From: Pseudomonas bohemica
GTDB taxonomy: Bacteria; Pseudomonadota; Gammaproteobacteria; Pseudomonadales; Pseudomonadaceae
DNA length: 64,000 nucleotides
Direction: 5' to 3'
Assembly (NCBI RefSeq): GCF_002934685.1
Contig: NZ_NKHL01000105.1
Location: 50,600-114,599 of the forward strand
Shown: positions 9,716 to 18,898 of the stretch, in pieces
Numbering within the stretch: the stretch's first letter is position 1
How the letters are laid out: each line of letters begins with the position of its first letter
Made by a program: the position numbers and the translations under genes
The notes under the pieces: generated by a model
Database searches by the model: none
The model's input: only the letters and a program-made list of their open reading frames with translations
Told to the model about the DNA's origin: nothing

Positions 9716-11221
9716 TCAGAAGCGCCAGATGACGTCGACGATGGCGCGGTGCATGTAGTCGTCGACACCGCTGTGGTACGCATCGCCTGGCTTGAACACG
9801 CCTGCGCGCAGACGAATCAGCGCCGACGGTTCGTCGAAGGACTGGCTGACCGAAGCGGGCAGCAGGCCTTGTTTGAAGTACTTGGTGACCACCAGGTCCA
9901 TCTCCTGACCCAGATCCTTGCGGCCGTCTTCCAGCGGCAGGGAGTCGAAGGTGCTGATGCCATCGGAATCGACATTCTCGCGCGCCGGGTTGATGCCCGC
10001 GCCACCGATACCGGCGTGGCCATCGACGCGACGGAATTTGTGGTAGATCAGCGAGGCGTCGTATTCGTCCTGCATCTGCCAGGAGGCGAACAGCGATCCG
10101 GATTCCACATTGGCCATTTCGCCCTGGAAGGCTTCACCGAAGCGATGCACGCGCGAGCGGGTACCGGTCCAGTTCGAGCGGTTGCTCTCAAGGCCGTTCT
10201 GTTCGTAGTTCTTGCTGGCGCGGGAATAGGCGCCGCCCACTTGCCACATCGGGTCGAGACGCAAACGCAGCCCCAGGTCGGTTGCCCAGCCGTTGACGTT
10301 TTCGTTGTTTTTCTGACCCGCGACATACTGATCGCTCGGGACGTCGTAGGAGGTGCCGAGCCGGTCACGGTCGCCCGTCAGCCAGGTCAGGCTGCCCCAG
10401 TAATTGACGGTATTCAGATTGCGATAGTTGTAGGCGTCGCTGTTGGCCTGAATGCCCAGCCAGGTCAGATCGCCACGGGACGTCTTGTCCAGATCGTCGA
10501 TGGCTTCGCCCTGATGTTTCAGGCTGCCGCCGTCATGACTGTAATGGGCGCGTACTCCAGCCCATTGGCCAGGCGTCCACTGGTAAGCCACGTCACCGAA
10601 CACGTGCTGGCGATCCTTGTCTTCGGCCGACAGTTCAGTCAGGTCGGTGCGGTATTCGCTGAAGCGTTGAGCGGCGCCGACTTCCGCTTTGAGCAGCGTG
10701 GTGTCGAAGGTCCAGTTCAGCGCCTCGATGTTGGTGTCGTGCCATTGGCCGTCGTCATTGCGCAGGCGCTGACGCCCGAACTTGAGGATCTCGCCGGGGT
10801 AGGGCGTGAATCCGCTGTAGCCGACCCAGAATTCACGCAGGGCCGCGTAGCTATCGTCCACTTCACGACTGCTGGAGGTTTTGCGGGCATGCTGGCTGGC
10901 CTGGCCAGTTGCGTCGTTCACTTGCTGATCCAGCGGGTCGGTCTGGATGGTGTCGGTGGCGGTCACCACCTGGCCCATCGCATAGCCGCTCCAGTTGCCC
11001 CATTGACCGTACATCCAAGGCCGCAGGTCCAGACCGATACCGTTGACGTCGCCACCGCCACGGGTGCCGAGGTCACGGTCGTCTTCCATCTGGCCGGTGG
11101 CTTTGACTTCGATGCCGAAATTCTTTTCTTCGGTCAAGGCAGCCAATGTCGGCGTGGCCCAGATCAGGGTGAAGCCCAGACCGAGCCCGGCCGCCATCAG
11201 AGGGTTCAACTTAAGCTTCAT
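9716..11221 (-). CDS. algE: AlgE, outer-membrane alginate export porin
   Basis: The 501-residue protein is an 18-stranded beta-barrel through which alginate leaves the cell. The signal peptide ends near residue 28 (LIWATPTLA). The mature part has alternating amphipathic strands and ends in aromatic Phe (VIWRF), the usual outer-membrane insertion signal. Arg- and Lys-rich strands fit the anionic substrate. The start codon overlaps the algK stop by 4 nt (ATGA), so the two are translationally coupled. AlgK is the lipoprotein that helps localise AlgE. Confidence 0.96.
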   Translation of the reverse strand: MKLKLNPLMAAGLGLGFTLIWATPTLAALTEEKNFGIEVKATGQMEDDRDLGTRGGGDVNGIGLDLRPWMYGQWGNWSGYAMGQVVTATDTIQTDPLDQQVNDATGQASQHARKTSSSREVDDSYAALREFWVGYSGFTPYPGEILKFGRQRLRNDDGQWHDTNIEALNWTFDTTLLKAEVGAAQRFSEYRTDLTELSAEDKDRQHVFGDVAYQWTPGQWAGVRAHYSHDGGSLKHQGEAIDDLDKTSRGDLTWLGIQANSDAYNYRNLNTVNYWGSLTWLTGDRDRLGTSYDVPSDQYVAGQKNNENVNGWATDLGLRLRLDPMWQVGGAYSRASKNYEQNGLESNRSNWTGTRSRVHRFGEAFQGEMANVESGSLFASWQMQDEYDASLIYHKFRRVDGHAGIGGAGINPARENVDSDGISTFDSLPLEDGRKDLGQEMDLVVTKYFKQGLLPASVSQSFDEPSALIRLRAGVFKPGDAYHSGVDDYMHRAIVDVIWRF

Positions 11222-12630
11222 AGAGGTGCGTCCTCGCCGTCTTTTTCTTCTTGCAGGGTCTGCAAGGCCAGCGCGTTCTGCGCAGTGGTGCCTCGGACCT
11301 GCTGTTCGCGTTGGAGAAGACTCTGCGCCTGGGCACGCTTCTCAGGCGGCAGTTGATCGTTGAGTTGCTGCATCAGGTCCGCTGCCTGCGGAGTGCCTTG
11401 GGCCTGTGCCAACTGGCCGAATACCCAGGCGTTGACCGGGTCGGGCTTGATGCCTTTGCCTTGCGAGAACAACTGCGCGAGGGCGAAGTCGGCGCTGTTC
11501 TGCCCGCCGCGGGCAGAGGTCAGCAACTCGTCGACGGCTTTTTGCGCGTCCGGGTGGCCAAGGTAGCCACGGCGATACAACTGGCCCAGGTAGTAGTGGG
11601 CGGAAATCTGCGTCGGAGCGGCCTTGGTCAGGTGCTCCTCGGCTTTTTTCGCATCGGGCAACACCAGCTTGCCTTCGTAGTACAGCTTGCCCAGCAGCAG
11701 TTCAGCGCGCGGTTGGTCCGCGGCACGGCCGTTGTCCAGGTATTCCATCATCTTGTTGACGTCACCCAGCTCGGGATAGTCGTAGAGCAGTTGCGCCAGG
11801 CTCACCCAGGAAGCGGGGTAACCAGGGGCGACCTTTTCGAGCAACTGCTGAGCAGTCTTCTCATCCGGCTTGCCGAGGGTCGAGTCCGCCAGCACGCGAG
11901 CGACGGTGTCGACCCGCATCGCCGGGACGCTGCCCGAGGAATAGCCGCTTTGCATCTGCGCGAGCAGCGCCGCCTGCTTGTCGGCTTCGCCACGTTTCTG
12001 ATAGACCGTGGCCAGTTCCATGTAGCAGACGTCGTTGGTGCGCAGTGCCTGTTTGCAGATGCTTTCTACGTCAGCCAGATGCTGGTCGTAGGTGCCTTGA
12101 GTGCGATACAGCAACACTTGGGCAAGACCGGCTTCGGGATAACCCTGCGCGCGCCAATCGTTGATCTTCTGCTGCGCGTTCACGTTGGGAAACGTGTGCG
12201 GGTATTGCAGATAGAGCATCGCCAGCGGAATCAGGGTGCCGGTTTCGCCGTTGGCAAAGGCTTTCTTCAACAGACCTTCGGCTTCGCGCTGCTCGGCCTC
12301 GGTGGAGTTGGGTTTGACCGCCAACAGCTTGCCCAGACGCGATTGCGCCCTTGGCGATGTTTCGGCTGCGGCGCGATAAGTCGCTTCGGCCTGCTTGATC
12401 AGCTCCGGATCCCGGGTGCCGACCTGAATGTCCGCAAGACCGACCTGTGCATCGCTATAACCCAGGTCCGCCAGTTGCCGATAGTTCTGCTCCGCCAGCG
12501 CGGTATCGCCGCGCTGCAAGGCTTCATTGGCCAGGCGTTGATCGGGCAGGCCGGCACAGCCGCCAAGACCGATTGCGATCGCCAGGCTCAACAACGTAGG
12601 GGCTGACAAGCTTCGTAGTGGGCTAGCCAT
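11218..12630 (-). CDS. algK: AlgK, TPR/Sel1-like outer-membrane lipoprotein of alginate export
   Basis: The 470-residue lipoprotein has lipobox LGGC (Cys near residue 25) after a short hydrophobic signal. The rest is almost all helical Sel1/TPR-like repeats (for example [20 protein letters not shown] and [20 protein letters not shown]). It binds AlgX and promotes AlgE assembly. It starts 2 nt after the alg44 stop and overlaps algE by 4 nt. Length and order match P. aeruginosa AlgK. Confidence 0.96.
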   Translation of the reverse strand: MASPLRSLSAPTLLSLAIAIGLGGCAGLPDQRLANEALQRGDTALAEQNYRQLADLGYSDAQVGLADIQVGTRDPELIKQAEATYRAAAETSPRAQSRLGKLLAVKPNSTEAEQREAEGLLKKAFANGETGTLIPLAMLYLQYPHTFPNVNAQQKINDWRAQGYPEAGLAQVLLYRTQGTYDQHLADVESICKQALRTNDVCYMELATVYQKRGEADKQAALLAQMQSGYSSGSVPAMRVDTVARVLADSTLGKPDEKTAQQLLEKVAPGYPASWVSLAQLLYDYPELGDVNKMMEYLDNGRAADQPRAELLLGKLYYEGKLVLPDAKKAEEHLTKAAPTQISAHYYLGQLYRRGYLGHPDAQKAVDELLTSARGGQNSADFALAQLFSQGKGIKPDPVNAWVFGQLAQAQGTPQAADLMQQLNDQLPPEKRAQAQSLLQREQQVRGTTAQNALALQTLQEEKDGEDAPL

Positions 12631-12632
12631 GT

Positions 12633-13805
12633 TTAGAGACCCGCGGCCGTGGCTTTATCGATCAGCCAGTTCAGCGACGGGCCGCGATCGCTGACCACTT
12701 CCACCGGACGGCCTGCCAGGCTGCTGCTGAGGGACTCGTCAGGCTGGATCTGCACGCGAAGGTCCGAAGACAGGTCGGCCGGGCTCAGCGCCGTGGAGCT
12801 GACGATTTTGCCGCTGTGAGTACCTTCTTCGCCGGCTACCTGGAAGTTGACGCGAGCGCCCGGCTGGACGTCGGCGAACTGACGATAGGTGAAGCGAGCA
12901 TCGACGGTGGCCGCAATATTGCGTGGGATCATCTGGAAGATCACATCGCCTTTGGCGGCGTACTGACCGTTGGCGACCAGTTGCTTGCCGATCACACAGT
13001 CGCATGGGCTGGTCAGCGTGCCGGCGAGTTGGCGACCGAAGAGTTCTTCGATCTTCGCAGGCTGCATTTCATCCGGGTCCAGGTTGCCCTTGAGCACGTC
13101 CAGCATGCTGGTGTTGAACGAAGCCAGCGGCGCGCCTTTGGATACTTGGCCGTTCGGTGCGACCAGGCTGGTCACGGTGCCGTCACGCGGCATGGTCACA
13201 TCCATGGTTGGTACGCTGACCAGACCGGAAGTGGAGTGGCTGACGAAGTACATGCCGTATACCGATTTGGCCACGAAACCGAACGCCACCAGGCCGACGA
13301 CGAAGATACCCGCGCTGAACGTGACCGCACGCAGACGACCGAACGCGCTCATGCCACTGCCGCTGTCCTTGACCTTGCGCGCCTTGGTGAAGTTGTCGCG
13401 CTGCAGGGTGGCGAGCACTTCGCCCATGCTGACGATGTCGCCGGACAGGTGAGAAGTGATCAGGTGGCGCAGGGTGGCAATGTCCTGAGCTTCCAGGTGT
13501 TGGAACTGGCAGCCGATGCGGCCGCTGGCCGAGTCCACGCTACGAACCTGTAGGGCGACGTCCATCGCCAGGCCAAGATTGTCGATCAGGAACTGCAGGC
13601 GGCCCCTGACGATTTCACCCACGGCGGGGCGCTGGTTGCTGGGTGCAACGTAGCTCAGACCACCAGCGGAAAGGTCTTCGACGCGCACCAGCGGAGCGTT
13701 CGGCTGGCCATTGAGCAGGCGCAGCTTGGCTGGGATCCTGACCCGTGCATGTTGACGCTGGGCTTCGGATTCATGGACGACGTTTGCATTCACGGCTGTA
13801 TTCAT
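12633..13805 (-). CDS. alg44: Alg44, PilZ c-di-GMP receptor / co-polymerase
   Basis: The 390-residue inner-membrane protein turns c-di-GMP level into polymerase activity. Its N-terminal PilZ domain shows the binding residues R17 and R21 (QRQHARVRI) and D44 and S46 (EDLSAGG), the positions defined in P. aeruginosa. One membrane helix follows near residues 163-185, then a periplasmic HlyD-like membrane-fusion domain. It follows alg8 by 53 nt. Nothing essential is missing, so regulation by c-di-GMP is expected to be intact. Confidence 0.97.
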   Translation of the reverse strand: MNTAVNANVVHESEAQRQHARVRIPAKLRLLNGQPNAPLVRVEDLSAGGLSYVAPSNQRPAVGEIVRGRLQFLIDNLGLAMDVALQVRSVDSASGRIGCQFQHLEAQDIATLRHLITSHLSGDIVSMGEVLATLQRDNFTKARKVKDSGSGMSAFGRLRAVTFSAGIFVVGLVAFGFVAKSVYGMYFVSHSTSGLVSVPTMDVTMPRDGTVTSLVAPNGQVSKGAPLASFNTSMLDVLKGNLDPDEMQPAKIEELFGRQLAGTLTSPCDCVIGKQLVANGQYAAKGDVIFQMIPRNIAATVDARFTYRQFADVQPGARVNFQVAGEEGTHSGKIVSSTALSPADLSSDLRVQIQPDESLSSSLAGRPVEVVSDRGPSLNWLIDKATAAGL

Positions 13806-13858
13806 GGCGGTAATTCCTGATTAATCAAGTTGATCCATTGGTGCGGTCAAAGACCCCG

Positions 13859-15340
13859 TCAGACCATTGTCAGCAGCACGGCAACGAAGATGCTGCCAGC
13901 CGAGAACGTCATGGTTCGAGACGACCAGGTGTTGAACCAACCCTGGAAGCTGGCCATGTCGCGGCTCAGTTTGGTGTCCTGGCGTGTCCAGGACTGGCGG
14001 TCGAGGCGGAAGAAGACGTAGATCTTCATCAGCGCGCCGACGATCTGGTTGTAATAAAGAATCACGGGGTAGGCCGGACCGATGCTGTGCCCCGAGCAGG
14101 ACAGCAGCAGCGTCAGAATCAGGCGTGTGATGCCGATCCACAGCAGGTAAGCCAACAGAACACCCATGCCGAATTTGAAACTGGCGAGTGCGGCAACGGT
14201 CAGGCCCAGGATCGAGGTCCACATCGACACGCGCTGGTCGAACAGTACGATGCTGGTGAAGATGCCCAGGCGGCGCACGCCCAGACCCAACGCGCGGGAG
14301 TTCTGGCGCAGGTTATTGCCGTACCAGCGATACATCAGCTTGCGGCTGGCTTTGAGGAAGCTCTTCTCCGGTGGGTGCTCGACCGTGTTGATCGCGGCAT
14401 CCGGAACGTAGAAGGTGTCGTAGCCCAGGCGCATCAAGCTGAACCAGCTGGACTTGTCGTCGCCGGTCAGGAACTTGAAACGGCCCAGACGCCAGTGCTG
14501 CAGCGAATCGCTTTCGACGTCGGCGATGAAGTCAGGGTCGGTGACCACGGCGGCGCGGAATACCGACATGCGCCCGGTCATGGTCAGGACGCGCTTGGAC
14601 AGGGCCATCGAGCACATGTTGATGTGGCGTTGAGCGAAGCGCAGCTTGTGCCACTCGCTCATGATGTAACCCCCGCGCACTTCACAGAATTCGTTGGTGG
14701 TCAGACCGCCGACGTTGCCGAACAACTGGAACCACGGCACGGTTTTCCTCACCACGCCTTCGGCCAGGACGGTGTCGCCATCGATCACGGCAACCACGGC
14801 GCGATCGTCCGGCATGTGGCGCGAGATGGCGCGGAAGCCGAAGGCCAGACCGTCACGTTTGCCGGTACCGGCGATGCGCACGAAGTCCAGGGTGACGTGC
14901 TTGGGCGGGTTGTGTTTGGCCCACAATGCCTTGACCAGCAGCTCGTCGGACATTTCGACGAGTGAGCAGACCACGGTAGTCGGGTAACCGCAGGCGATCG
15001 CTTCCTCAATGACAGAGCTGTATACCTGGGCGGTGGTCAGCGCATCGATCCGAAAGCTGGTAACCATCAGGAATACATGGGACGGATCGGCCGCCTTGCC
15101 CAACTTGCGTACTTTGCGGCGCAAGTGTGGATAAACGATGTAGAGAAAGATCATGCCGCGCACAAAGTGCGTTGCGCCCATGGAGTAACGCCAGATTCCG
15201 ACGATACCCACGAGGAAGATAAAGTCTTTGGACTGCGAGTCGAACAGAGTTGCCGGCAGCGCCATGGCAATGGCAGCCAGCAAACTTAAATAAAACAGCC
15301 AACCGGCGGCCTGAAGAAGGCCATGTCTGAGCCTGTGCAT
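13859..15340 (-). CDS. alg8: Alg8, mannuronan synthase (GT2)
   Basis: The 493-residue inner-membrane glycosyltransferase family 2 processive enzyme polymerises GDP-mannuronate. Two N-terminal membrane helices are followed by the catalytic domain with KRDGLA (161-166), the metal-binding IDGD (D187, D189), the acceptor-binding TGDDKSSWF, and an R-W element ([14 protein letters not shown]) that stands in for QxxRW. Several C-terminal membrane helices follow. It depends on Alg44 and c-di-GMP. A 130-nt spacer with an imperfect inverted repeat separates it from algD. Confidence 0.96.
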   Translation of the reverse strand: MHRLRHGLLQAAGWLFYLSLLAAIAMALPATLFDSQSKDFIFLVGIVGIWRYSMGATHFVRGMIFLYIVYPHLRRKVRKLGKAADPSHVFLMVTSFRIDALTTAQVYSSVIEEAIACGYPTTVVCSLVEMSDELLVKALWAKHNPPKHVTLDFVRIAGTGKRDGLAFGFRAISRHMPDDRAVVAVIDGDTVLAEGVVRKTVPWFQLFGNVGGLTTNEFCEVRGGYIMSEWHKLRFAQRHINMCSMALSKRVLTMTGRMSVFRAAVVTDPDFIADVESDSLQHWRLGRFKFLTGDDKSSWFSLMRLGYDTFYVPDAAINTVEHPPEKSFLKASRKLMYRWYGNNLRQNSRALGLGVRRLGIFTSIVLFDQRVSMWTSILGLTVAALASFKFGMGVLLAYLLWIGITRLILTLLLSCSGHSIGPAYPVILYYNQIVGALMKIYVFFRLDRQSWTRQDTKLSRDMASFQGWFNTWSSRTMTFSAGSIFVAVLLTMV

Positions 15341-15362
15341 AGTCGGATCCTTAAAATCAGTT

Positions 15363-15465
15363 GCAAGCCGCGAGCTTCAAGCCGCAAGTCCACGCGAAAC
15401 GCTTTGGACCTGGGCCTGAGGCTGGCTTTGAACTTGTCGCTTGTCGCTTGAAGCTGGCAGCTTGC
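15363..15465. repeat. Inverted intergenic repeat of a second (non-REP) family
   Basis: The left arm begins GCAAGCCGCGAGCTTCAAGC. The right arm, read on the other strand, begins GCAAGCTGCCAGCTTCAAGC. The pair fills the algD-alg8 gap. Related copies lie at 50117-50197 (a pair) and 41145-41174 (single). Confidence 0.75.
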
Positions 15466-15472
15466 CGCTGCT

Positions 15473-16789
15473 TTACCAGCAGATGCCTTCGGTCTGACCG
15501 TTCTCGCTGGTGGTGCCGGTCATGAAGCCGACGAGGTCGATGACCTTCTTGCCCGCCGGCGCATTGTTGGCCAGAGAGCGGAAGCGCTCGTCGCGGTTAC
15601 CGAGAATGATCACGTCGGAGTTGTCGATCACGGCGTCGAAGTCCGAGTTGAGCAGGGACGAAACGTGCGGGATCTTGGACTCGATGTAATCCTTGTTGGC
15701 ACCGTGAACACGGGCGTATTCGACGTTGCTGTCGTAGATGCTCAGGTCGAAACCTTTACCGATCAGCATCTCGGCCAGTTCGACCAGCGGGCTTTCACGC
15801 AGGTCATCGGTACCAGCCTTGAAGCTCAGGCCCAGCAGCGCGACCTTGCGTGTATCGCTGGCGGCAACGATGTCGAAGGCGTTCTGCACCTGGGACACGT
15901 TGCTGCGCATCAGGGAGTTGAGCAGCGGTGCTTCGACATCCAGGAAGCTGGCACGGTAGGTGAGAGCGCGCACGTCCTTGGGCAGGCAAGAGCCGCCGAA
16001 TGCGAAGCCTGGGCGCATGTAGTACTGCGACAGGTTCAGGGACTTGTCCTGGCAGACCACGTCCATCACTTCACGACCGTCGACGCCGACCGCCTTGGCG
16101 ATGTTGCCGATTTCATTGGCGAAGGTGACCTTGGTCGCGTGCCAGACGTTGCAGGTGTACTTGATCATCTCGGCAACGGCGATGTCCTTGCGGATGACCG
16201 GAGCGTCGAGTTCTTCATACAGCGATTGCAGAACGTCACCGGAGGCCTTGTCGAACTCGCCGATCACGGTCATCGGAGGATGGTCGTAGTCTTTGATCGC
16301 GGTGCTTTCACGCAGGAACTCAGGGTTCACTGCAACGCCGAAGTCGACGCCGGCTTTCTTGCCCGAGCAGTCTTCCAGAATCGGGATGACCACGTTGGCG
16401 ACGGTGCCCGGCAGCACGGTGCTGCGCACGACGATGGTGTGGCGCGAGGTTTTTTCACGCAGTACGAAACCGATTTCGCGGCATACGGACTCGATGAAAT
16501 CCAGTTCCAGGTCGCCGTTTTTCTTGCTTGGCGTGCCGACGCAGATCATCGACAAGTCAGTGGCGCGAATTGCCTCGGAGAAGTCGGTGGTACCGCGCAA
16601 TTTTCCGGTCTTGATGCCTTTGTCCAGAAGTTCGCCCAGACCCGGTTCCACGATTGGAGACTTGCCCTGATTGATCAGATCGATCTTGGCGCTGGAAATA
16701 TCCACACCGACCACATCATGACCACGTGCCGAGAGGCAACCAGCACATACTGCACCGACATAGCCCAAACCAAAGATGCTGATATGCAT
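15473..16789 (-). CDS. algD: AlgD, GDP-mannose 6-dehydrogenase
   Basis: The 438-residue enzyme makes the committed step, GDP-mannose to GDP-mannuronate, by two NAD+-dependent oxidations. The N-terminal Rossmann motif is GLGYVGAVCAGCL (7-19). The catalytic cysteine is C268 in FGGSCLPKD, as in P. aeruginosa (436 aa). I chose ATG 16789 because AGGAGATTACG precedes it and the protein then starts MHISIFGLGYVG. An upstream in-frame ATG would add seven residues without support. It is first in the operon and behind a long leader with an AlgU-type promoter. Confidence 0.97.
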   Translation of the reverse strand: MHISIFGLGYVGAVCAGCLSARGHDVVGVDISSAKIDLINQGKSPIVEPGLGELLDKGIKTGKLRGTTDFSEAIRATDLSMICVGTPSKKNGDLELDFIESVCREIGFVLREKTSRHTIVVRSTVLPGTVANVVIPILEDCSGKKAGVDFGVAVNPEFLRESTAIKDYDHPPMTVIGEFDKASGDVLQSLYEELDAPVIRKDIAVAEMIKYTCNVWHATKVTFANEIGNIAKAVGVDGREVMDVVCQDKSLNLSQYYMRPGFAFGGSCLPKDVRALTYRASFLDVEAPLLNSLMRSNVSQVQNAFDIVAASDTRKVALLGLSFKAGTDDLRESPLVELAEMLIGKGFDLSIYDSNVEYARVHGANKDYIESKIPHVSSLLNSDFDAVIDNSDVIILGNRDERFRSLANNAPAGKKVIDLVGFMTGTTSENGQTEGICW

Positions 16790-17273
16790 CGTAATCTCCT
16801 TGAGTTTCACGCCATAACTTGGCTGGATATAGGAACTTTCTTTTTCAACTTTCGCGCACTCGTCCGCACAACAAGTTAATGTCGTGACACAAGCGCAGGC
16901 AGAATTTAACAGGAGCGGCCTTAATGCATCAGGCGGGCTCGAATGTCACAAGTTTCAAGCGTCGGGTAGCTCATATATATGTACATGAGTTCCCGATCTG
17001 GGATATGGCATAACACTCCACGGAATCGCTTTGAGTCGCTGCCGCGCCTCTGGCTCAGGGCTTTTGGCCATGATTCAGTATTGTCCTGCTCGTCAGTGGC
17101 TTTGAGCACCCGATTGGTGCTTGCTCAATCTACTTCAACTAGTTTGGTGCGTTCTCTCCTACACGTACCACACAGACCTGTCCGGCCTTACTACGTTGAT
17201 TAGTAACTTCCAGATCTGTCCTTATGCCATGTAAGAGATGTCTCACACGGTGGACGAGAATTGTTACGGGATG

Positions 17274-17301
17274 TAGGAGCGTGAGGTTTCCCCATAAGTT
17301 C
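17274..17301 (-). promoter_or_regulatory. AlgU (sigma-22/sigma-E type) promoter of algD
   Basis: On the minus strand, GAACTT (17301-17296) is followed by 17 nt and TCCTA (17278-17274). Known P. aeruginosa algD also uses GAACTT-N17-TCCTA. The predicted start is near 17267, giving a leader of about 480 nt. Confidence 0.8.
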
Positions 17302-17305
17302 CTGG

Positions 17306-17314
17306 CCGCTCGTC
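17306..17314 (+). promoter_or_regulatory. AlgR-like box next to the algD -35
   Basis: CCGCTCGTC differs at one base from the AlgR consensus CCGTTCGTC and lies five bases upstream of the -35 element, roughly where the promoter-proximal RB3 site sits in P. aeruginosa. Confidence 0.45.
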
Positions 17315-17541
17315 CTCTTTTCGAGAATTTTCGGTACAGCTTGGTTTTTGGATGTGATTGCAAAGTGATAGCACTTCCTGCTTGGTCCTTTATATTAAAG
17401 GGGTTGGGCGTAGTTCATGTTAGTTGGCCACCTATGCGAAAAGGTATGCATCGCTTTAAAAAAATGTTGTTAAGTTTTTGAGAAAAAAGTTCCGAGGTTG
17501 GGGAGTGTCTGGTTATTGGCGCCAAGGCTTTGGCTTGGATG

Positions 17542-17550
17542 CCGTTCGTC
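17542..17550 (+). promoter_or_regulatory. AlgR box far upstream of algD
   Basis: CCGTTCGTC followed by TGCCAA matches the AlgR consensus exactly and most of the P. aeruginosa RB1 sequence. It lies about 275 nt upstream of the predicted start, consistent with DNA-looping activation. Confidence 0.65.
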
Positions 17551-17833
17551 TGCCAAATAGGGAGTTGGGGAACTTGGAAAGTTGCGAAGAGGGCGGTGAT
17601 AGTTGGGAGTGGTTTTGGTGCGCGCGCAGGTTAGCGGCTATCTAGAAGGGTTGGTTGAGGTGTTTGGGAGCGTGGGGGGAGGTGAACATCCGTCATCTGA
17701 GTGGCGCGTTCGAAAGTGTGGAGATATCGCGCAAAAGTGTCCGTAGCAGCCTGGCTTGCCGAGTGGCGTTCTTGAGATCACTGCCGCCGGCAAACCGGAC
17801 CGCTATGGAGAGTGGCGTATCTGGGCGCTGGCC

Positions 17834-18613
17834 TCAGGCGTGGGCCTCATCCCGCAGGAAAACCAGCTTGTCCGCAGTCGAGAGGTCGTTGCTGAACCGG
17901 TATCCCTGCACGTCGAACTGTTTCAGGTGTTCTGGCTTGCCGATGCGCTCGGAGATGACGAATCGGCTCATCATGCCGCGCGCTTTTTTGGCGTAGAAGC
18001 TGATGATTTTATATTGGCCGTTTTTCTGGTCTCGGAATTCGGTGTCGATAACGCGGGCTTTCAACGCAGGGCGTTTGACGGCCGAGAAGTATTCATTGGA
18101 TGCGAGGTTTAGCAGGATATCGTCGCCTTGCTCAGCCAGGGCTTCGTTGAGCCATTCGCTGATGCGATTGCCCCAGAATGCATAGAGATCCTTGCCGCGG
18201 GCGTTGGCCAGTTTGGTGCCCATTTCCAGGCGATAGGGCTGCATCAGGTCCAGCGGGCGCAACAGGCCGTAGAGGCCGGAGAGCATGCGCAGGTGTTGCT
18301 GGGCGTAATCCAGGTCGGTGTCGCCAAGGGTTTGCGCGTCCAGGCCGGTGTATACGTCACCCTTGAATGCCAGGATGGCCTGCTTGGCATTTTTCGGCGT
18401 GAAGGCCGGAGTCCAGCTCCCGAAACGGGCGGCGTTCAGGCCGCTGAGTTTGTCGGAAAGGTGCATCAACTCGCCGATCTGCGCCGGACTCAGTTCGCGC
18501 AGCTGAGTGATCAGCTCCTGGGAATGATCCAGATATTGCGGCTGAGTGAAGCGCTCAATGGTCGGCGGTGTTTCGAAATCGAGGGTTTTCGCTGGGGATA
18601 TCACCATCAGCAT
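17834..18613 (-). CDS. yaaA: YaaA/DUF328 peroxide-stress protein
   Basis: The 259-residue cytoplasmic protein starts [14 protein letters not shown] and contains the family segments [21 protein letters not shown] and [12 protein letters not shown]. In E. coli YaaA is OxyR-induced and limits intracellular free iron during peroxide stress; its fold binds DNA. The ribosome site AAAGGAG is 8 nt before ATG 18613. It is on the same strand as algD but about 1 kb upstream with the algD promoter in between, so it is probably a separate unit. The length is typical (about 258 aa). Confidence 0.93.
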   Translation of the reverse strand: MLMVISPAKTLDFETPPTIERFTQPQYLDHSQELITQLRELSPAQIGELMHLSDKLSGLNAARFGSWTPAFTPKNAKQAILAFKGDVYTGLDAQTLGDTDLDYAQQHLRMLSGLYGLLRPLDLMQPYRLEMGTKLANARGKDLYAFWGNRISEWLNEALAEQGDDILLNLASNEYFSAVKRPALKARVIDTEFRDQKNGQYKIISFYAKKARGMMSRFVISERIGKPEHLKQFDVQGYRFSNDLSTADKLVFLRDEAHA

Positions 18614-18714
18614 GCGGTCGTCTCCTTTAATCGTGAGGGCGATTCTAGGGGTTGCGCGCTGAGGACTCCAGCTATGGTGGTGATAGGGTGTACCGCGGAT
18701 GATGGCTACCTTTC

Positions 18715-18801
18715 CAGAAGCGCGCTTGCCCGCGATCGCGGTGCGTCAGATATCGTTTCTGCGCAGGCTCGTCGCGATCGCGGACAAGCGCACGCCTACG
18801 G
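18715..18801. repeat. REP doublet
   Basis: Inverted REP halves (AAGCGCGCTTGCCCGCGAT and its counterpart ending ACAAGCGCACGCCTACGG) lie between the divergent yaaA and deacetylase-like genes. Confidence 0.75.
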
Positions 18802-18898
18802 GATCGAGCTTGCATTCGGGCTCTGAGTACGACAGTTAATCCGCTATAGTGCCTCGCCGGTTTCGGCCTCTTTGTTCAAGGTTTGGGAGCACATCGTT

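Larger units (their letters stand above)
16790..17833. promoter_or_regulatory. algD upstream regulatory region and long leader
   Basis: About 1 kb without a convincing gene lies between algD and yaaA. It holds a leader of about 480 nt (16790-17267), an AlgU-type promoter at 17274-17301, AlgR-like boxes at 17306-17314 and 17542-17550, an A/T-rich patch at 17370-17490 that could bind IHF-like proteins, and a G/T-rich plus strand at 17500-17700. Size and layout resemble the far-upstream-controlled P. aeruginosa algD promoter. Short ORFs here have no codon bias or ribosome sites. Confidence 0.75.

Noticed and set aside
9749-11356. A 535-codon open frame opposite algE
   Set aside because: Same antisense artefact; algE has clear signal peptide, barrel and operon context.
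16921-17109. Short ORF of 62 codons in the algD leader
   Set aside because: No ribosome site, no codon bias, and no counterpart recalled for algD leaders; kept only as leader sequence.
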